From: Hyaloperonospora brassicae
Lineage: Eukaryota > Oomycota > Peronosporomycetes > Peronosporales > Peronosporaceae
Assembly: GCA_947650285.1 (NCBI GenBank)
Contig: CANTFL010001158.1
Location: 1 to 64,000, forward strand
DNA length: 64,000 nucleotides
Direction of reading: 5' to 3'
Every line of letters starts with the position of its first letter. The stretch's first letter is position 1. Below are positions 1 to 14,952 of the stretch, piece after piece. A program made the position numbers and the translations under genes. Below the pieces are notes generated by a model, which worked only from the letters and a program-made list of their open reading frames with translations, searched no databases and was not told the DNA's origin.

Positions 1-1620
1 GGGGATCAGCGATCCGATCCAACTGTCGCCAGACTGATGGACATGGAACGATTTGGGACGAGGAGCAGAAAGGGATGATTGCAATGTACTGATCTGGGGC
101 GAGTCGCAGAATATATATGATTGCCAAAGGTACATCTGGGACCAGGTAGTGCGATATGATCCTGCGAAGGAGGTGTAACATCCGGTAGACCGGTGACACT
201 CTTTACCGGTTACACAATGAGAGTACTGATTTTAGTTAATTATAGCCCGGTCTGGAAGTGTGAATGTTCACGGGGGCCCAGGGAGTTCTGCCAAGATATG
301 TGGAGAGTCTCGTGGACTAGATAAACCCTGAAGGATGATATTGGAGCACGTACAATGAAGAGATGGATATCTACTGTTAGATTGTACCGTGTCGATCCCC
401 AACGATCTCGAATTGAGCGTCAGATCGGTCATGTCCCCTGTTGGTTATGGATATATCGCTGATGAAGCTATTGGATCATGATGAATATGCTTGTTAAAAG
501 TCCATGAGTGATGTATCAAAAGTTCAGACCGAAAGAACCCGTGGAAGATGGTTGAATTGACGTCGCAACATGGATTAGACACATTTTATATTTGAGTACT
601 ATTTAGTGCTCTCCGGTACCAAAAATAGGAATTTGGTACCGTTTATGGGATTATGTCCTCATTTGGTGTTTAGGTACGATATCGGGGATATTGGCGCGAT
701 CTTTGGGGTACAGGTCATGAAATTGCGACACGTGTTCGAGGGGGCGGTCAAGCTTAGAGGTGATATCGGTTTGGAGAGTGAACTACAGTTTGGAATAGGC
801 GTAAGAATAAGTTGGCGATTAATTTGGTTGGTAAATAAACAGACATGAACTCTACTTCTTCTGCACTCGACGCGCGCTCCCCCCCTCTTTTCCGGGAAAG
901 ATTGATTTGGCTTCATCGTCGGGTCAAGGCACGCGTGTTGGAAGAACATAGAAGACCGAGCTTGGATTGTTGGCCAAGATCGAGGAGAGCGATCCCGGAC
1001 AATCTGGCCCGGATAGATCAATCACTTACACTCAACACAACTGATAGGGTGGCGGCAACAACGGAAAAGGACTGGACACAAGGTCGCGAGACGTCTCAAG
1101 AGGTTAGAAGATCTGGACCAGGAGTTCAAGACAAGACCGAGCAAGATCGAAGCGATCTACTGCACAGATCGGCGTGGTTCATTTTGGCAAAACCAAGGAC
1201 CGATCTGCCCAAATTGCGCACTTCCAGCAAGATCGACAGATCCCAATGCCACATCGGATCGAACCCAAGGCAAGATCAACGCAAGACCATTATTTTCTGA
1301 GTGAAGATTTCCGCGCAGCAAAGACCCCGACCCCGAAGATAAATCGAGATCGGTGTGATTCAAGATCAAGATCGCGACATCTCCAAAAAGAGATCGCCGT
1401 GACTCAAGATCAAGATCGCAGAACCCCTGTTCGTGATGTGGAGATTTCCGCACCGGAAGCTAACTCTCAACCCCTAACCCTCAGCGAGATCGACATATAT
1501 CAAGGCCATTACGAAGAGCTCAAGCCAGCCCAACCGACGGGTACACAAGGTGATCACAAGGCTATACAACAAGACGCAGATCGGAGTACCCCCTCCGTGA
1601 GTCGACAAGTCTGATCAATT
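1..1620. mobile_element. possible decayed retroelement segment
   Basis: No host gene is recognisable. The part from about 845 to 1,614 is richer in G+C than its surroundings and stays open in two overlapping plus-strand frames. The predicted peptides are rich in Arg, Asp, Ser and Gln, as in a worn gag-like region, but I see no zinc knuckle, protease or reverse-transcriptase motif. Exact sequence blocks from 1,541-1,597 recur inverted at 5,946-5,995, which supports a repetitive origin. Bases 1-840 hold no feature I can name. The retroelement label is an inference. Confidence 0.25.
1541..1597 (+). repeat. dispersed repeat copy A (inverted partner near 5,970)
   Basis: Two exact blocks, GTACACAAGGTGA (1,541-1,553) and CGGAGTACCCCCTCCG (1,582-1,597), occur again on the minus strand at 5,983-5,995 and 5,946-5,961 in the same order with 28 and 21 nt between them. 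Shared order and spacing make descent from a common repeat more likely than chance. Confidence 0.5.
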
Positions 1621-4600
1621 GAAAGATCGACACTCACTAAAGTAATTTTGTGAGATCGAATTCACCACATATTCGTCATAGACGCAACAGCGAATTCCAA
1701 GCATCATCAAGAATCGAAAAATAAACAAGACGGGAATTAACGCACTGGGCTATCCTCACGCAATCAAACCCGACGGACCGGCCACATGTATAGATATCAT
1801 GGTAATAATCCGTCCAAAAAGTCATTATATGTAAATTATGTCTTGATAACTGAAAGTTGGGGGAGGTCGAAAGAAGAGCACCACGCAACATCGAGAAACT
1901 AAAATGCACATATGCAATGCGTGTTTAACTGCACATAGTGATCCACATGCAATACAACCTCGTAAATCGACCGTAGTGATGACAATATTGTGCGACCATT
2001 CGATCCGTAAGCCAAAATGAGAAGACTGGAAGCAAAAAGTACTCTGGAGGGAGAGAAACGAAATACGACATTTTCTACATTAAATATCAACTTGGAGTAC
2101 AAGAGTAATAGGAATTATAATAAGGTGATAAATCGGGATAATAAGAAAATTTAACCTGAAAAGTTGCAATAAGAAGTCATATCTAGTCAAGCCTAGGTGG
2201 GTCAAGGGCAATCCGGAGCCTGACCGAAGTGCTTGAAGAAGTATGTCGTAATTATATAATAGTTTATTTACTCCGACAGATAACACTGGTTACAGGACCG
2301 CATTCCAAATTACTTTACTCATCAGCAAATTGTTGTGGTAGAACTGGATTTGCAGCTTAACATCCGAGAAGCAGAGAGTTTATAGGTAGCAAAACTGCGA
2401 CCAAGCACGCAATACAGTTAAAATAGGAGAGCGAGGGAGCAAGAAGTAAAAGTCAGGCATTCCTGACGTTAGTGATTCCTTGACTCAACCTCAGGGCAAC
2501 CATGATGGCAAAAGATACCGGTAAGTGTGGTACAACTGTTTGTGCCGCTTTTTAGGGACGTCGTCCATTAGGCAAAAGTTCAGGTTATTGAGGACGGAGA
2601 GCGCAGGGTCATTCCAGCAAAGCATCTACAATTTAGATGGTGCCTACGATTGTATAGCAAGATCATGAGCGGAGTGAGGCCGCCAGGATATAGGAGGCTC
2701 ACTTGTCGCATGTAGATAAATTGGCAATTGGTAAGTCTTTATACGTGACACAATGGTAGGATCAACCATTACATAACTGATAAGTATACCATAGAGTGCA
2801 GGACTTGGGTAGCCACAGGACCATCAATGCTCCCTGACTGATATTCAGCTATAATGGAATGCCGCTTATAGCGTAGACGGGGACAGCAATGTCATCTTAA
2901 CAAAAATCAGTTAATATATTGTAAAAGATTTAAAACCCGTCCAAGGCAACTATAAAGTAATTTTCGAATGAAGGCCATGTTCCCAAAATAGAGAACTAGC
3001 GGCCACGATACCCGACCTTGTCGCGAAGGCTTCTATAGACAGGGATATCAAGGAGGTATAGTTTATGCGGCTTGTTGTGCTGTTGCGTGTTTCTAATTTA
3101 ATGCTATGTTGCCAAGGTGACATTTAATATCAAGCCAGGAAATTATGACGGGCGGTGCAGCTACCAAACGGGGTAGACATATATTACACAATATCTGAAC
3201 TAACTGGTCCGAAAACGGCAGAGAAGAGCACTATACGTGGCGTAAACCACTAGGGGGCAGGCGCAAAGGGAGCCGCTAACGAGACCGCGTACAGAAAAGA
3301 ACGCAATGACAGGGTCATCGTAAAATATAAACTTCAGGCTAATTAGGATCAGCAAGATAGGTAGGCTAGTATATCTTTGTCATCTAGAGGATCCGAAACC
3401 GATGTTGAGACTAAATGCTAGTCCCTGAGTAAAATATTTTGCAAAGCTTCGTCACCTGATATGCAACTGTAGATGGCACGAAATATATCGCCGCAGTATA
3501 CCAGATCAACGATAAAGAAAAGATAGAACCGAGAATTAGCCGCACGATCCAAAGCGTGCGAGCATGAAAATGCAAAAAATGGCAACGTGTGGTTTTAATT
3601 GATACGATCCACTGCACATATAAATGTTACGAAAGTATGGGCACTGTGAGAAGCCGAGCAGAGTAGTCAGTTTGTTGTCCACAAACTCTGTAGCGTCAAA
3701 AATGTGGAGGAGGCACCGAAGAATTAGGTTACAAGCCTTAACGGAACATCGTGGTTCTGAAACAGTCAACTTGAGCTCTGCCGCGTCCGCATAATGTCAT
3801 ACTGCGCTCAAAAACCGTAATAGATTGCAATATTATCGATAAAGTCAGTGATGATAGCAGCAAAGAACGAGCTAACGGTGGATTTTCGGGACGAAGAGAT
3901 GGTGACACTTAGGCTGCCCGTAGTTGCGCAAATTATGTCAATATATGCTCGATAAGAAGAACGAAGAGAGCGGGAAAGATCAAGCCACATTGACGGCCGC
4001 ACAATTAAGCTTGATAGACGGATCAACCCGTCATTTGGCCAGGACTGTAACTAGAACTGGAAGTAAAAGGTCCAACTAGCTTTTTGGAAGTATACACTGA
4101 GAATCATGTGCCCAAGCAAAATATGAGAGCCAGCCAAGGGACGCTTTGAAATCTTCCGTAGATCTAAGAAGAACTGCATCAGATCGGGTATCGCCCGTAG
4201 AGTAACAAACTAGTGGAGAGCTTATGACCGCAAGAGCCAATTGACATATAGACCACTCGGGTAAGAAGCCATATGATCTTAAGGTAGTTAAATCTAAAGA
4301 GGTTCGCGCAGAAATGATTCATATTAATCCGTCCTAGTTTTGCATCATTGTTAAAAGATGCCATCGAACAGCTTTAAATTAAAATACTGCAAAGGCAATC
4401 CGTGTAAAGGAGAGAGTTTTTGAAGAGCGGCGCGAAAACATGTTCAAAAGACCCCTCCAAAGATTGTTTGCGTGGACATTTGGAGACCTGCGGACACGTG
4501 TGAGGCGAGATATGGTGATACGATGGCCAACATTTCGAGGCCTGCACCGGCTCTTTATATGATGCTTCATATGTTATAGCTAAAAACATATGCCTTTATC

Positions 4601-5804
4601 AACGAGTCAAGCAAAAACATACGGCATCGGACGACGTTGTGTTTGTGTGCTTGACAAGGCATAAAAACGTAAATATTAATTGAGCGGATGCAAAGAAGAC
4701 GGAAAGATATGCCAAAAAGGATTGCAATAACCCTTCCACTACCAATAGGTCGCGGCCATATTGCCGAAGTCTATCGTTGACGAGCCATTCTGGTGTGACG
4801 CATAGGGAATATACATTCAAAAGATAAGCTTCGCTTGCGTTTGTATCATACAAATACTGAGTTTTTTCATCGCTGACGTCGTGGTCGACTTTGGAAGACT
4901 CACATTGACAAGATACACAAGTGATGTCGAATTTGAGCGAGAAAAAATTCTGTCATGAGGCTGTGACAGTGATTTTGGAAGTGACGATAGCACAATTAAA
5001 GTATCGACAAAGACATCATTGTGAGAGTGCGTTCCTTGTTAGTGTCACGGTATATAAAGTTCGATATATCTGGCGAATTAAGTCAGCTTTGGCAAGTTCG
5101 TGCATGTCCAGAACCGCAAAAGTGTTGTATTTGGTTCAGTCAAACGCCGATACCGCAAAGCGTCAAGTGCGCAGTCCATTCGGGCATATATACCGAATGC
5201 TGGAGCAGACACTTCGAGCTTTTTCAAAGATAATAATACGCGGAGAATAGAGTGGATATTTAAAAGTGTGGGGTATCGAAAGATGTTCGTAGTAAAGCCA
5301 CAGTACATCCGTAACATGGACGATAATGACGAGGTGATTGCCAGAAGCTATGTCGGTGCGATACCGTTTTTGAATGGTTCAGATGGCAAATGAGTCTAGC
5401 TTACAGACCTTTAGATGCAGCATGCGTCGCTTAATAACGAGTACAATGTGAATTTTGCGCGCAAAGAAATAGAAACTTTCGTATAGAGTGCGTGTTGACA
5501 CGCATTTATCAAGAGTCGTGTCGATAAGGACGCTAAAGTCACCGAGGGTAAAGTGATGACGTCCACCCGGAAACGCATGTGGTAGCGCTTTGAAGATCGA
5601 GATTTGAGAGCCAGCCTACATCGGCGCGTAAACCAAAGGGAATGTTGACAGCATACCGACGGTCGCCTTATTTACAAGGTACCTGTGAGAAAATCCGTCA
5701 TCTGCATAGTTAAAGTAAGAAGCTTTAACTTCTCGACGTGATTCGAACAGCGGATCGCTACAAAAGCAGAGGTTACTTCATTGTGTCCACAAAACCGTGT
5801 GTAA
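1621..5804. other. AT-rich stretch without recognisable genes
   Basis: Only short open frames with unremarkable composition occur on either strand, and none shows a signal peptide, domain motif or exon-like continuity. I see no tRNA, no long tandem repeat and no LTR ends. It is probably decayed repeat or intergenic sequence. Confidence 0.5.
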
Positions 5805-6017
5805 TCAGAGTTTGAACTGGTGGATCAGAACGTCAGACTCAGAGTCAATATAGCAGATCGAAGAATTGACAAGTCTAGTGGAGCGGAGTTCACAAAATTG
5901 CTGACATGATTTCGCCTCTCCACTGGCTCCCACACAACCGACTGTCGGAGGGGGTACTCCGTTTCCGTGCTTGATTTCTTCCTCACCTTGTGTACTAGTC
6001 GATAGGGAGGGCTGCAC
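5805..6017 (-). repeat. dispersed repeat copy B (inverted relative to copy A)
   Basis: The minus strand carries the same two exact blocks as 1,541-1,597. It reads open for about 70 codons, but no protein family is recognisable. Probably a second decayed fragment of the same element in opposite orientation. Confidence 0.4.
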
Positions 6018-6540
6018 TCTTCTCGGTGGACTTATGTCGATGTTAAACGTGACCGTGTTTGGGACAGGGGTGATCGTGTGGAAACATTCACACGATCACA
6101 CGTTACTTGTAGGTGTTCGATATGAACTACCTGGGTTTCGACGAGATCGCCTTGTTCAAAATGTAGATCGTGATCTACTTGACCTTCTGACCACTTGAGC
6201 CGTCTCGCGTTCTTAGTTACCCTTGCTTTTTTGCTGCGCCCTAACTTAGTGGTCTTGATGCTTGTGAGATTGCTGAACGCACCTGGACAAACGATTTAGG
6301 TGCGACACTTGTATAGAATAACGGCGCAACTCTTCGTTTCGTCGGGAGGCCCTATATCCAGATCGTAAGAGATGATGCGTGTCTGATGAAGTGAATTGAT
6401 CTCTGCTTAATGTTAGCCAACCAAATTAAGAAAACCTGAGACCTAGCATATCTATGCCAAAGGAATTCGCCACGTGTCGACCATCAAATCCCTCTGTCCC
6501 TCCTACTCCGTAGGCTCCCAATTTATCCCCTACCCCTTAC

Positions 6541-6655
6541 TCAGGTCAGGATCTGATCTGGGATCGGATTACCTATGGATCGGATTCACTTTGGAATCGG
6601 ATCTCCTTTTGATTAGGATCCCCTCTTGGATTGGATCCGGTATTCGTGATCCACC
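6541..6655 (+). repeat. degenerate GGATC-rich tandem repeat
   Basis: Variants of GGATCGGATT recur about every 17-20 bases across this stretch (for example GGATCTGATC, GGATCGGATT twice, GAATCGGATC, GGATTGGATC). The copies have diverged. No function is evident. Confidence 0.5.
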
Positions 6656-9600
6656 CATCCGCACTTCATACCTAAGACGTGTGTTACAGTTACCCTGTTC
6701 CAATTACCTTTCTCCGATCCACTTCTCGGCATAATCTTGTTTTTTTTCATGAGCAAAGCTTGGTCTGTCAGAACGTTATCAGAACAAATGGGAAAAGTAT
6801 TGAGAGAAGATATAATTGGTCGGCGACTAAAGATTTTTATATTAACAGAAATACCAATGAGAGACTACGTTAAATCAGAACGTGTGATCATTGCCGGAAA
6901 TGGGATCTTTTCGTGGTTCATGCCGTAATTCGACGACGCGCTTATGACGTTGGTTTAAGATAAAACCCGAGGCGCTTCCCTCCTGAAATGAGTCAAGAAT
7001 GTCATTATAATAGATGGTTAATAGAATGACGATAGACCATTACACAGTTCGGAAAAGCGAAGACAATTCGAAAGTGAATGCAGGTCAAAGCGGTAAACTC
7101 AATTGGACAATTATCAACCCTTTCCACATGGCATAAGTCTATTGCTTTACGTGCCTAAAGTGTCGCTCGAGTAGGCGAAGAAGAAAAGACGTGTGCTAAG
7201 ATGACCGCGGTACTGAAAAAACTACCCGGAAAGTAGACCTTGATGAGGGGCGCGTTGACGAGGCGTAATATAATATGAAGCCAAAAAGCGCTTAATGAGC
7301 AAAGGAAAAACGTCTCAGCCTAAATGCGAGGCGTCGAATTATTAATGTCATGTAGTGCGGGCCAACAAGCAGTGGATGATACGTAGTGGATGCAAGACTG
7401 AATTCCTAGGTCATTCGCGCGACTTTATCCAGGTTAATTAATCGAGAGTGCTTAATCTTAGTGAGGCCGAACTGGTTAGTGTTAAAGCGGAACATATGGA
7501 TATTTAAAACGACGGTCCTTGCAATAAAACTGTAGCAGAGACGCAAAATAAAACGTCAACATTATCGTCGCTGCAATGACCAATAAAATGCCAAATACAA
7601 AGTCAGTGAGAGGAGCTGGGAATATAAATATCGTCCGGCCATCCTCATTGTTATCCATCTCCTTTGTACGAATCGTGTGTCACACATAAGGATTGAACAA
7701 TTTGAAGAGAAAAAAATCGTCAATTACTTAGCGGACTTGTATATATATGCAAATATAATAAACCGCTGATGGTCAAGATTTTGCAGGTGTCTTAAATAGA
7801 CCTAAGTGACCCGTATTGAGCAATTACATCAATCGGAAAAAGAGCTACCAAACTCAAGTTACGAGCCATTAAGATCATTAGCAACATACAGGATATGAAT
7901 CAAGAATACGATGAGACTAACATGAGGGCACAATGAGCTTTGTAGTCTGGTGAATATTGCGACCAATCTTAGTATAGCGCGTAAAGCATCAATATCTAAC
8001 TATGCCTTTGAGACTACATTAAAATGTGCAATGATAAAAGCTAAGCTTTGACAGAGTTTTGGAGCGATAAACTGATTGCGATTATAAGCTAAGACGAAGA
8101 CACATTGAACTCGGAAGGGGTGAAGCGCAAAGGATTTCTACAATCATATTTATTAATACTGACGACCTTATCTGGCGATTTGTTTGTGTTCATGTCTTGA
8201 TCATGTAATTTGACATACAAATTGACAATTAAATTACAGTATGAGCTATTATTTCAGTAAATGACATGGCGTCTTGCTAACAAACTAATCCAACAGTATT
8301 AAATGCGATACCTACTCGCTATCACAATAGTCGACGGCCGTGGTCAAGAATCATAGGTACGAATGGTATCACGAGGTTGGTACTGCACCATTACGTGTTC
8401 CCTGTCCCACTTTTAGTTGTGTGAGCTGATTTTATATTCAGTTCTGATGATATAGGCATATACTTAGAAACATTCACAACAAATTTTATTTATAATAATT
8501 TAGCGTGATACAGTAGAAACCAATGTATACTGATCCATGTACGTGTTTTGTTGCGAAATCGAAGCGGTTATACAACGGTCACTTAGATACTCACAAACGA
8601 TTAATTATCAATCAAATGTGGACCGCTTAGCCCAATATTTACTCCCCCGATTAATAAACAACCAGACCAAACATAGTGCGCCTTCCGAATACGAAAGTGT
8701 CTACACAAGACATTTGCAAAAAAGACGTCGATGATATTTACAAATATCCTGTAATTTTTTTCTCAAACCATGTTGGATTTTTTGTAGGAATTGTTTTATA
8801 AAGCAATAGCGCAATCAAACGGCTTAATGCTCTCCAATCTATATATAGTTCGACGACACGCGAGCTACAATTATGATTATGGACACTATTGATAAGATTA
8901 GTGTTGTCAACGTAAGATAGATATGCGTTCATTTGCTCGGAAAACCCTTACATTCCAATAATATATTGAAGCAATAGACAAGATCATATCGGGATCATTT
9001 AACTATAAACGGCGTCGCTCTCAAATAGAATATCAAAGGTTGGAAACAATTCGATCCCACCTGCTAGCTCATTTACCCTATTTTACTTCGACTATTGGTC
9101 ACGGCATTGCGATTCGGCAGTTCCAAGTTGAGCGTCACGAACGTCATTGAGTGACAGGCATCCTTTTTGGTTGCCAAAGAAATTAATTTATACACGCTTG
9201 CAATACAAAAGGCCAGCCGACACGCGTAGGAGTCAAATTTAGCGTAGTAAATTTGATAAAAGTAGATGCGATCTTGAGCGTAAAGCCTATGACGCATTAC
9301 AAAACGTGAATAAGAAAGGGTCTATCACAAAATTACCTCGTACGGAAGTGGAAGCCATTTGCCAAACCCCTCCATATTTCCATCGATTGTTATATGAACT
9401 GCAATGATATGTTTAGACAGCGTGGGTCAAAGCTGATTTAACGGCATATGACGACTACAGATTTCCAGCTTGGTGGCGAAAAATGAATAGTGGATAAGGA
9501 CACTGATTGTAGTACTAAGATCGGTATATTTGTCACCTCAGTGCCGCTGCTCGATGCTTAGGCGCATATGCTTTTTCGACACGTACGTTCTTTGTTACAG

Positions 9601-11703
9601 TATTAAGTATTGCGTAGGCACGTATTTTGCAAGGAAATATATGCGGCCCTAACTTTAACATCTTACATGCACGAGGAAGGATATCATGCGGCTCGAGATG
9701 CTATAATATGACCTAAATGTTCGTTAAAAAAGTATAATATCTGTTCGACTTCCATTGCACATGATATCGAAGTTATCGGACATGTTCGACAAACGATGAG
9801 TCGCTGTTTAAAGAAGATTGAAGCAGAAAAGCCGTAACATAAGCATGGATATATAGACAGCTAAATCGAAGATCGATCGACATCTTATTATGAGACCATT
9901 CCTATTGGCGACTCGGACACCAGATCTATCAATAATTTATCTCTACGAGTCCTTCGCAATTTCGGGCGTTAGTAAACCTTCACTTTCAAATTTGAGACTT
10001 AAGTCTGTGACGTTATCAAAGTAACTCATCTGATGGCAAATAGTATCGCTTCTGATTTCCTTGCACATGTTTTGGCCACAAAAAATAACAAACAAGACAG
10101 GTTAAGTCGAGACTTGCACAAACAATAAAATACCAAAACTGAAACTTAAGACTTCATTTGCAACATAACAAAAACAACTCGATCAATCAAACACAATATC
10201 GGTGATGGCAATAAAAAAAATTCAATGTTTGTCCTGTTGAAAAGATTAACAACATGTCAATTAGATACTAGCCCAAATCTTAAACCCTTCCTGGTCATTC
10301 TACATTACCGAACACGTCAAACTTCCATTTTATCGATCTGCTGTTCAGTAGATCATCAGATCTGGGGAAGGACTCAGGTGGACTACCGAATTGATTCTTT
10401 CATAGAATAGGCCAAAGTATTAAATCGGCAAATCTCAGACACTACTTTGCAAGCAGACGATTTAAGCCAGGATGTGTACGCAAAAATGTAGGCGAAATAA
10501 TTTTGCATAATAGAATGGAATGACTGTCACAGATTGGTATATTGCAAACAGCTAGTACATTAAGAAAGTATATATTGCGCTCATCCACATCATTCATCCT
10601 CGCACTACTAGCACCTGGTAGATTCCTTAGCAAAAACGATGACGATCATGGCTGTATAAATGAACACCATATGATGCGTCTACAAATTAATCATATATGG
10701 CCGTATCATTTACATGCTGCACAGACTGGTTTCGACATTTTCAAGCAGATTTTACAATAGATGAATAATAGGTAGTATTACAAGCTACCATTATAATCGA
10801 AACTTGTCTTTATCAATTGTGAAGTTCCTGTCATTTGGCATATTACATATATTGCATATAGGCAGTTAGAATGTAATAGGAAATATCATGCGATTAATTA
10901 GTCAGATGACGAAGTTGATCTGTGGAAGAAACCGCACTTCCTACAATCTCTGTATTTCTTTCCGAGACGCATGCTCTGTGCACGAAGTCATTGTGCCAAA
11001 ATATTCTTGTAGAGTCTCAGAATGGGACGTCAAAGCTCCATCGTATAGTAAATGAGAGATGGTGAGAGAAAGTTATCCACCATAAAGGACCACATAGGCA
11101 CTTACACATACATACTGGTAGTGGTTGCACATTACATTACTTACGACCTCCTGTCAGCCATCTCAAACGATGACATGGCGAAGCTTTTGTCTAAGTCAAC
11201 ATAAGGCGAAATGTAAATCTATGTGACCAATCTCGCCATTTTAGCAAGCATTATTTTACGAAATCAGATAATACCACCCCAATTATCAATTATATGAACG
11301 CACGACCATCAAATTATCTAACAGTTTTAACACATCTAAACAGGCTTTAGGTGGACGTATCAATCAAATTGGCATAATTATTGTTCGATAAGCTTATGGA
11401 GCATATCAACAAAAAGCTGATGACACGCAGATCATGATCACGGCCTATTATTAGTAGCAAAAATAATGTTTTATTTGTGCTATCTGCATCGGTAAGCCAT
11501 ACAACAATCGAAAATGAAGATCACGATAAGAGTTTTGTCGTTTATTCATCAACTCGACTCAAAGAGACATAATAATAACCATGAACAACGGTGTGGTGAC
11601 AAAAAATGTCTGGCACGAATTTCAGATATGGCTATGGACAAGACACATGATAAGTTGAAGCTTGATCAACCATACGAAATAAAGTCACAAACTAAGATCT
11701 CAG
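6656..11703. other. AT-rich gene-free stretch
   Basis: Stops are frequent in all six frames and the longest open frames are under 80 codons. No domain, RNA gene, LTR terminus or ordered repeat was found by eye. The sequence looks like old, heavily mutated intergenic or element-derived DNA. Confidence 0.5.
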
Positions 11704-12088
<385 letters not shown>

Positions 12089-13574
12089 ATGTATGTGTAT
12101 ATATATATAGATGGCGTTCGGTAGCGACGTTCAGCGATATATAACACGAGGTAAAGCACATTTACCGGTGGCTGGCACATAAGCAAACGAGTTTACAGCA
12201 GAACTAGCCGGTCGTATGCATTTAATGACGATGAAGATTCCATCAGGGTCTGTACTCCGCAAACAGCATACTTGATTCGGTAGTGGCGCTGTGCGGCTCA
12301 TTTGCGAGTCGTAATCTTTCCTTGTACCTAATATATCATAACGTGAGCGTCAATGTCAAAATTATTGTATTTATAAACAAAGTACATGATTAACCGCAGA
12401 TATCAATTAAGTTGCGATCAGGGATAACGTGTGAGGTATATTCACGTCCAATGTCAATGACATCCTTGATGAGTGCTTACAAAAGGTGGGACCAGTTCGA
12501 AACTGAGTCAACGCTTAGATGATCTAAACTGACCAGGTGTTTTATATGTTCGAGAGCCTAACATAACGGACTATTTAACCCGTTAGTTTGGATAGACTCG
12601 GAAACTAGTAACATTGAAACTTTCGGATGCATATAACTGCATAGCAAGGGTGATACAATAATAACTGACTACGACTGGAGTCGAACGTCTGTTCAAAAAT
12701 TGATGTCCTAATGCACAACTCTAAGAGCCCGTGAAACCTTACCTGAATCAACACAGCACCTGTTTGAAGTGACGTGTGTGAATACGTAGCTATATCATTG
12801 TCATTACCAATTGCAAAACTTATCGGCATATATGGGAGGTGACTTTGCCAATAAAATTTCCGTCTCTCAAAGCTGATAAGGGGTGAGGGTGTGGCCATGA
12901 CTAAGTCATTCAAGATCGTGCATTCAATCGATTGGATCGCACGATACTATGATATCTTGCTAGCGACTTTGTTGTGACAATTTAGCGCTTCTGTCGACAA
13001 TAGTTGAGTACGGTCTGCGATATTCGTACAAAGGGTAATTTGCTATCAGAATTATAAATATACAGTCTAGCAGGTCAAAGAGCCCGGTACTGTTCGTAGC
13101 TAATAATTCCAACACTAATCAACTCGTTTTAAACAAAGCAAATACAGCGATCTATTTATCATGATCGACATAAAATGTGTCACAGGTTTGCAACTTGAGT
13201 GCTCTACACAGAAAGCGGCCGCAATTATAATCGGCAAAAGTTAAGCCTTATCGCAAATCGGATGTGTCAGACACTACGAGAAGAGCTCAATACTACAGCC
13301 TAGCGCGATGGACATTGCTGGTATCTTGATCCATGGTAGCATATGCGTCAGCTCATGCGTTTTCACGTCAAGATCAGAGTCATTGACGTGATCATAAGCG
13401 ACATCAACAACCAACGAATTATGTCGTCAGTCACAAATCCACAAGCAGACCACAATTTTTGAAAAACACCTTTAACATGAAAAATATAAGACGTACTTTC
13501 ACTACCGAAACAATATATTGCGTCTCGATATACAGTATTAATGTAATACATTCGATAATCAGAAGTACAATCGA
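12089..13574. other. gene-free interval
   Basis: Unremarkable sequence between the GATA array and the inverted-repeat cluster. No supported gene or RNA. Open frames up to about 100 codons (for example minus strand 12,605-12,913) show no recognisable motif. Confidence 0.45.
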
Positions 13575-14289
13575 GCATCACAAGATGAAGAGAACACATG
13601 CAGCGAATAAAGTGATCGAAAGCTACAAAAATGCACGTCTGATGTATACAGCACGACCCAAGACAACATCGGGATCATTCGAATACATCCACGCGCATAT
13701 CTTCTTCATTTCCACTCTCAATCCATCATCCAAACCTTTTCTTCGTTGTTTTTCGTCGATATTTATTTACTTATACTGTAGAAAGACAAATGCGTTGACG
13801 CTTCAAGCGTGACCTGACAGTGTTGCGTATCGCTTGACTGTAAGGCCACGTTTCTTCGATCTCTTGTATCCAGATGTTGATGGTTTGACATTGTAACAAC
13901 TTGTAGATGATGCCTCGGCGGTATCGTTGTTTTTATGTAGAACGAGACGGCGCAGTGTCGTGATGGCGCGCACACATTGTCATACAAGATGTTTGAGGAA
14001 CGACTCGAGGCAGCATTGTACGGCGGATTTACAAGGGCGACAAGCGAACCATTATGCCAGAGGGCCGGCGAATAATTTTGGTGCTGTTGCAGGCATTCAG
14101 CCGGATGCTTCAAGATCGTAGAGGAAAACACGCTGATATAGAGCGCAATGCTGATCGATTGTTGCTTTTGTCATAAAAGAGTCTGCTACTGTTGGTAGTC
14201 ATGTTGTGCATTGCTCTGGACACTGCAGCCTGGATCCTGTGATCTTAGATGTAATATTGCCATCTGCAGTAAATGTGATAATGTGTATA
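13575..14289 (+). repeat. left arm of ~715-bp inverted repeat
   Basis: This segment matches the reverse complement of 16,314-17,029 with only scattered differences. An identical 122-codon open frame occurs on the minus strand here (13,763-14,131) and on the plus strand in the other arm (16,472-16,840). Beyond 14,289 and before 13,575 the two copies diverge. They could be long terminal inverted repeats of one element or two copies of one element inserted in opposite orientation. No flanking target duplication is evident. Confidence 0.93.
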
Positions 14290-14775
14290 TTGCAGGTACC
14301 TCGACTTTTATTACGCCCTATATACAAGACCATGTATATAGACTTACCACACTACAATCTGATAGACAAATGGAGCATACTTTTTTACGAATACATAATG
14401 TCCAGTAAAGGCACGTGCAGAAAACGCTAGGCAACAGATGAAGACACCATTTGAAAATAAATGAAAACCAAATATATATAGTTTATCACACATGTGTATT
14501 CGGCTCAATAATTGCTTAACCTTTTTTGTAAATAACAAACATGAGCTGTAACGAACTGCTCGCCACCTATTGCGCGCTTTAATTATTCTCTGGACTTTTT
14601 GTTTCCTTAGTATAATGGCCTAAATGAGCAGAAGTTCTTTACACTGGTGCTTTTCATCGGAATCATACATTTTATATTGACGAATGTCAGTGTGGATATT
14701 ATCCCAGCCGTTGTTATATAATAATGTTTTACGCTGTGATAATACTCGCATTGACATTTGCTAATGATAAGTATA

Positions 14776-14798
14776 TGTAACGGGTTCACTCCGTTACA
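14776..14798. repeat. LTR-end-like palindrome
   Basis: TGTAACGG and CCGTTACA flank a 7-nt spacer. It is 17/23 identical to 15,377-15,399, the right end of the proposed solo LTR, so it may be the 3' end of another truncated LTR of the same family. Confidence 0.4.
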
Positions 14799-14952
14799 TT
14801 GTGCGCCGTTGCTCTACCTTCATTCACACGAAAAAGTGACGCTTACGTCGTGGAGTCCATGTATACTGTGACAAAATATTGTGTATCAACGAATGTTGGT
14901 GTAAAAGTAGGTGGTGAAATAAGCGACTTACTTTATGCAATAAAACATTATT

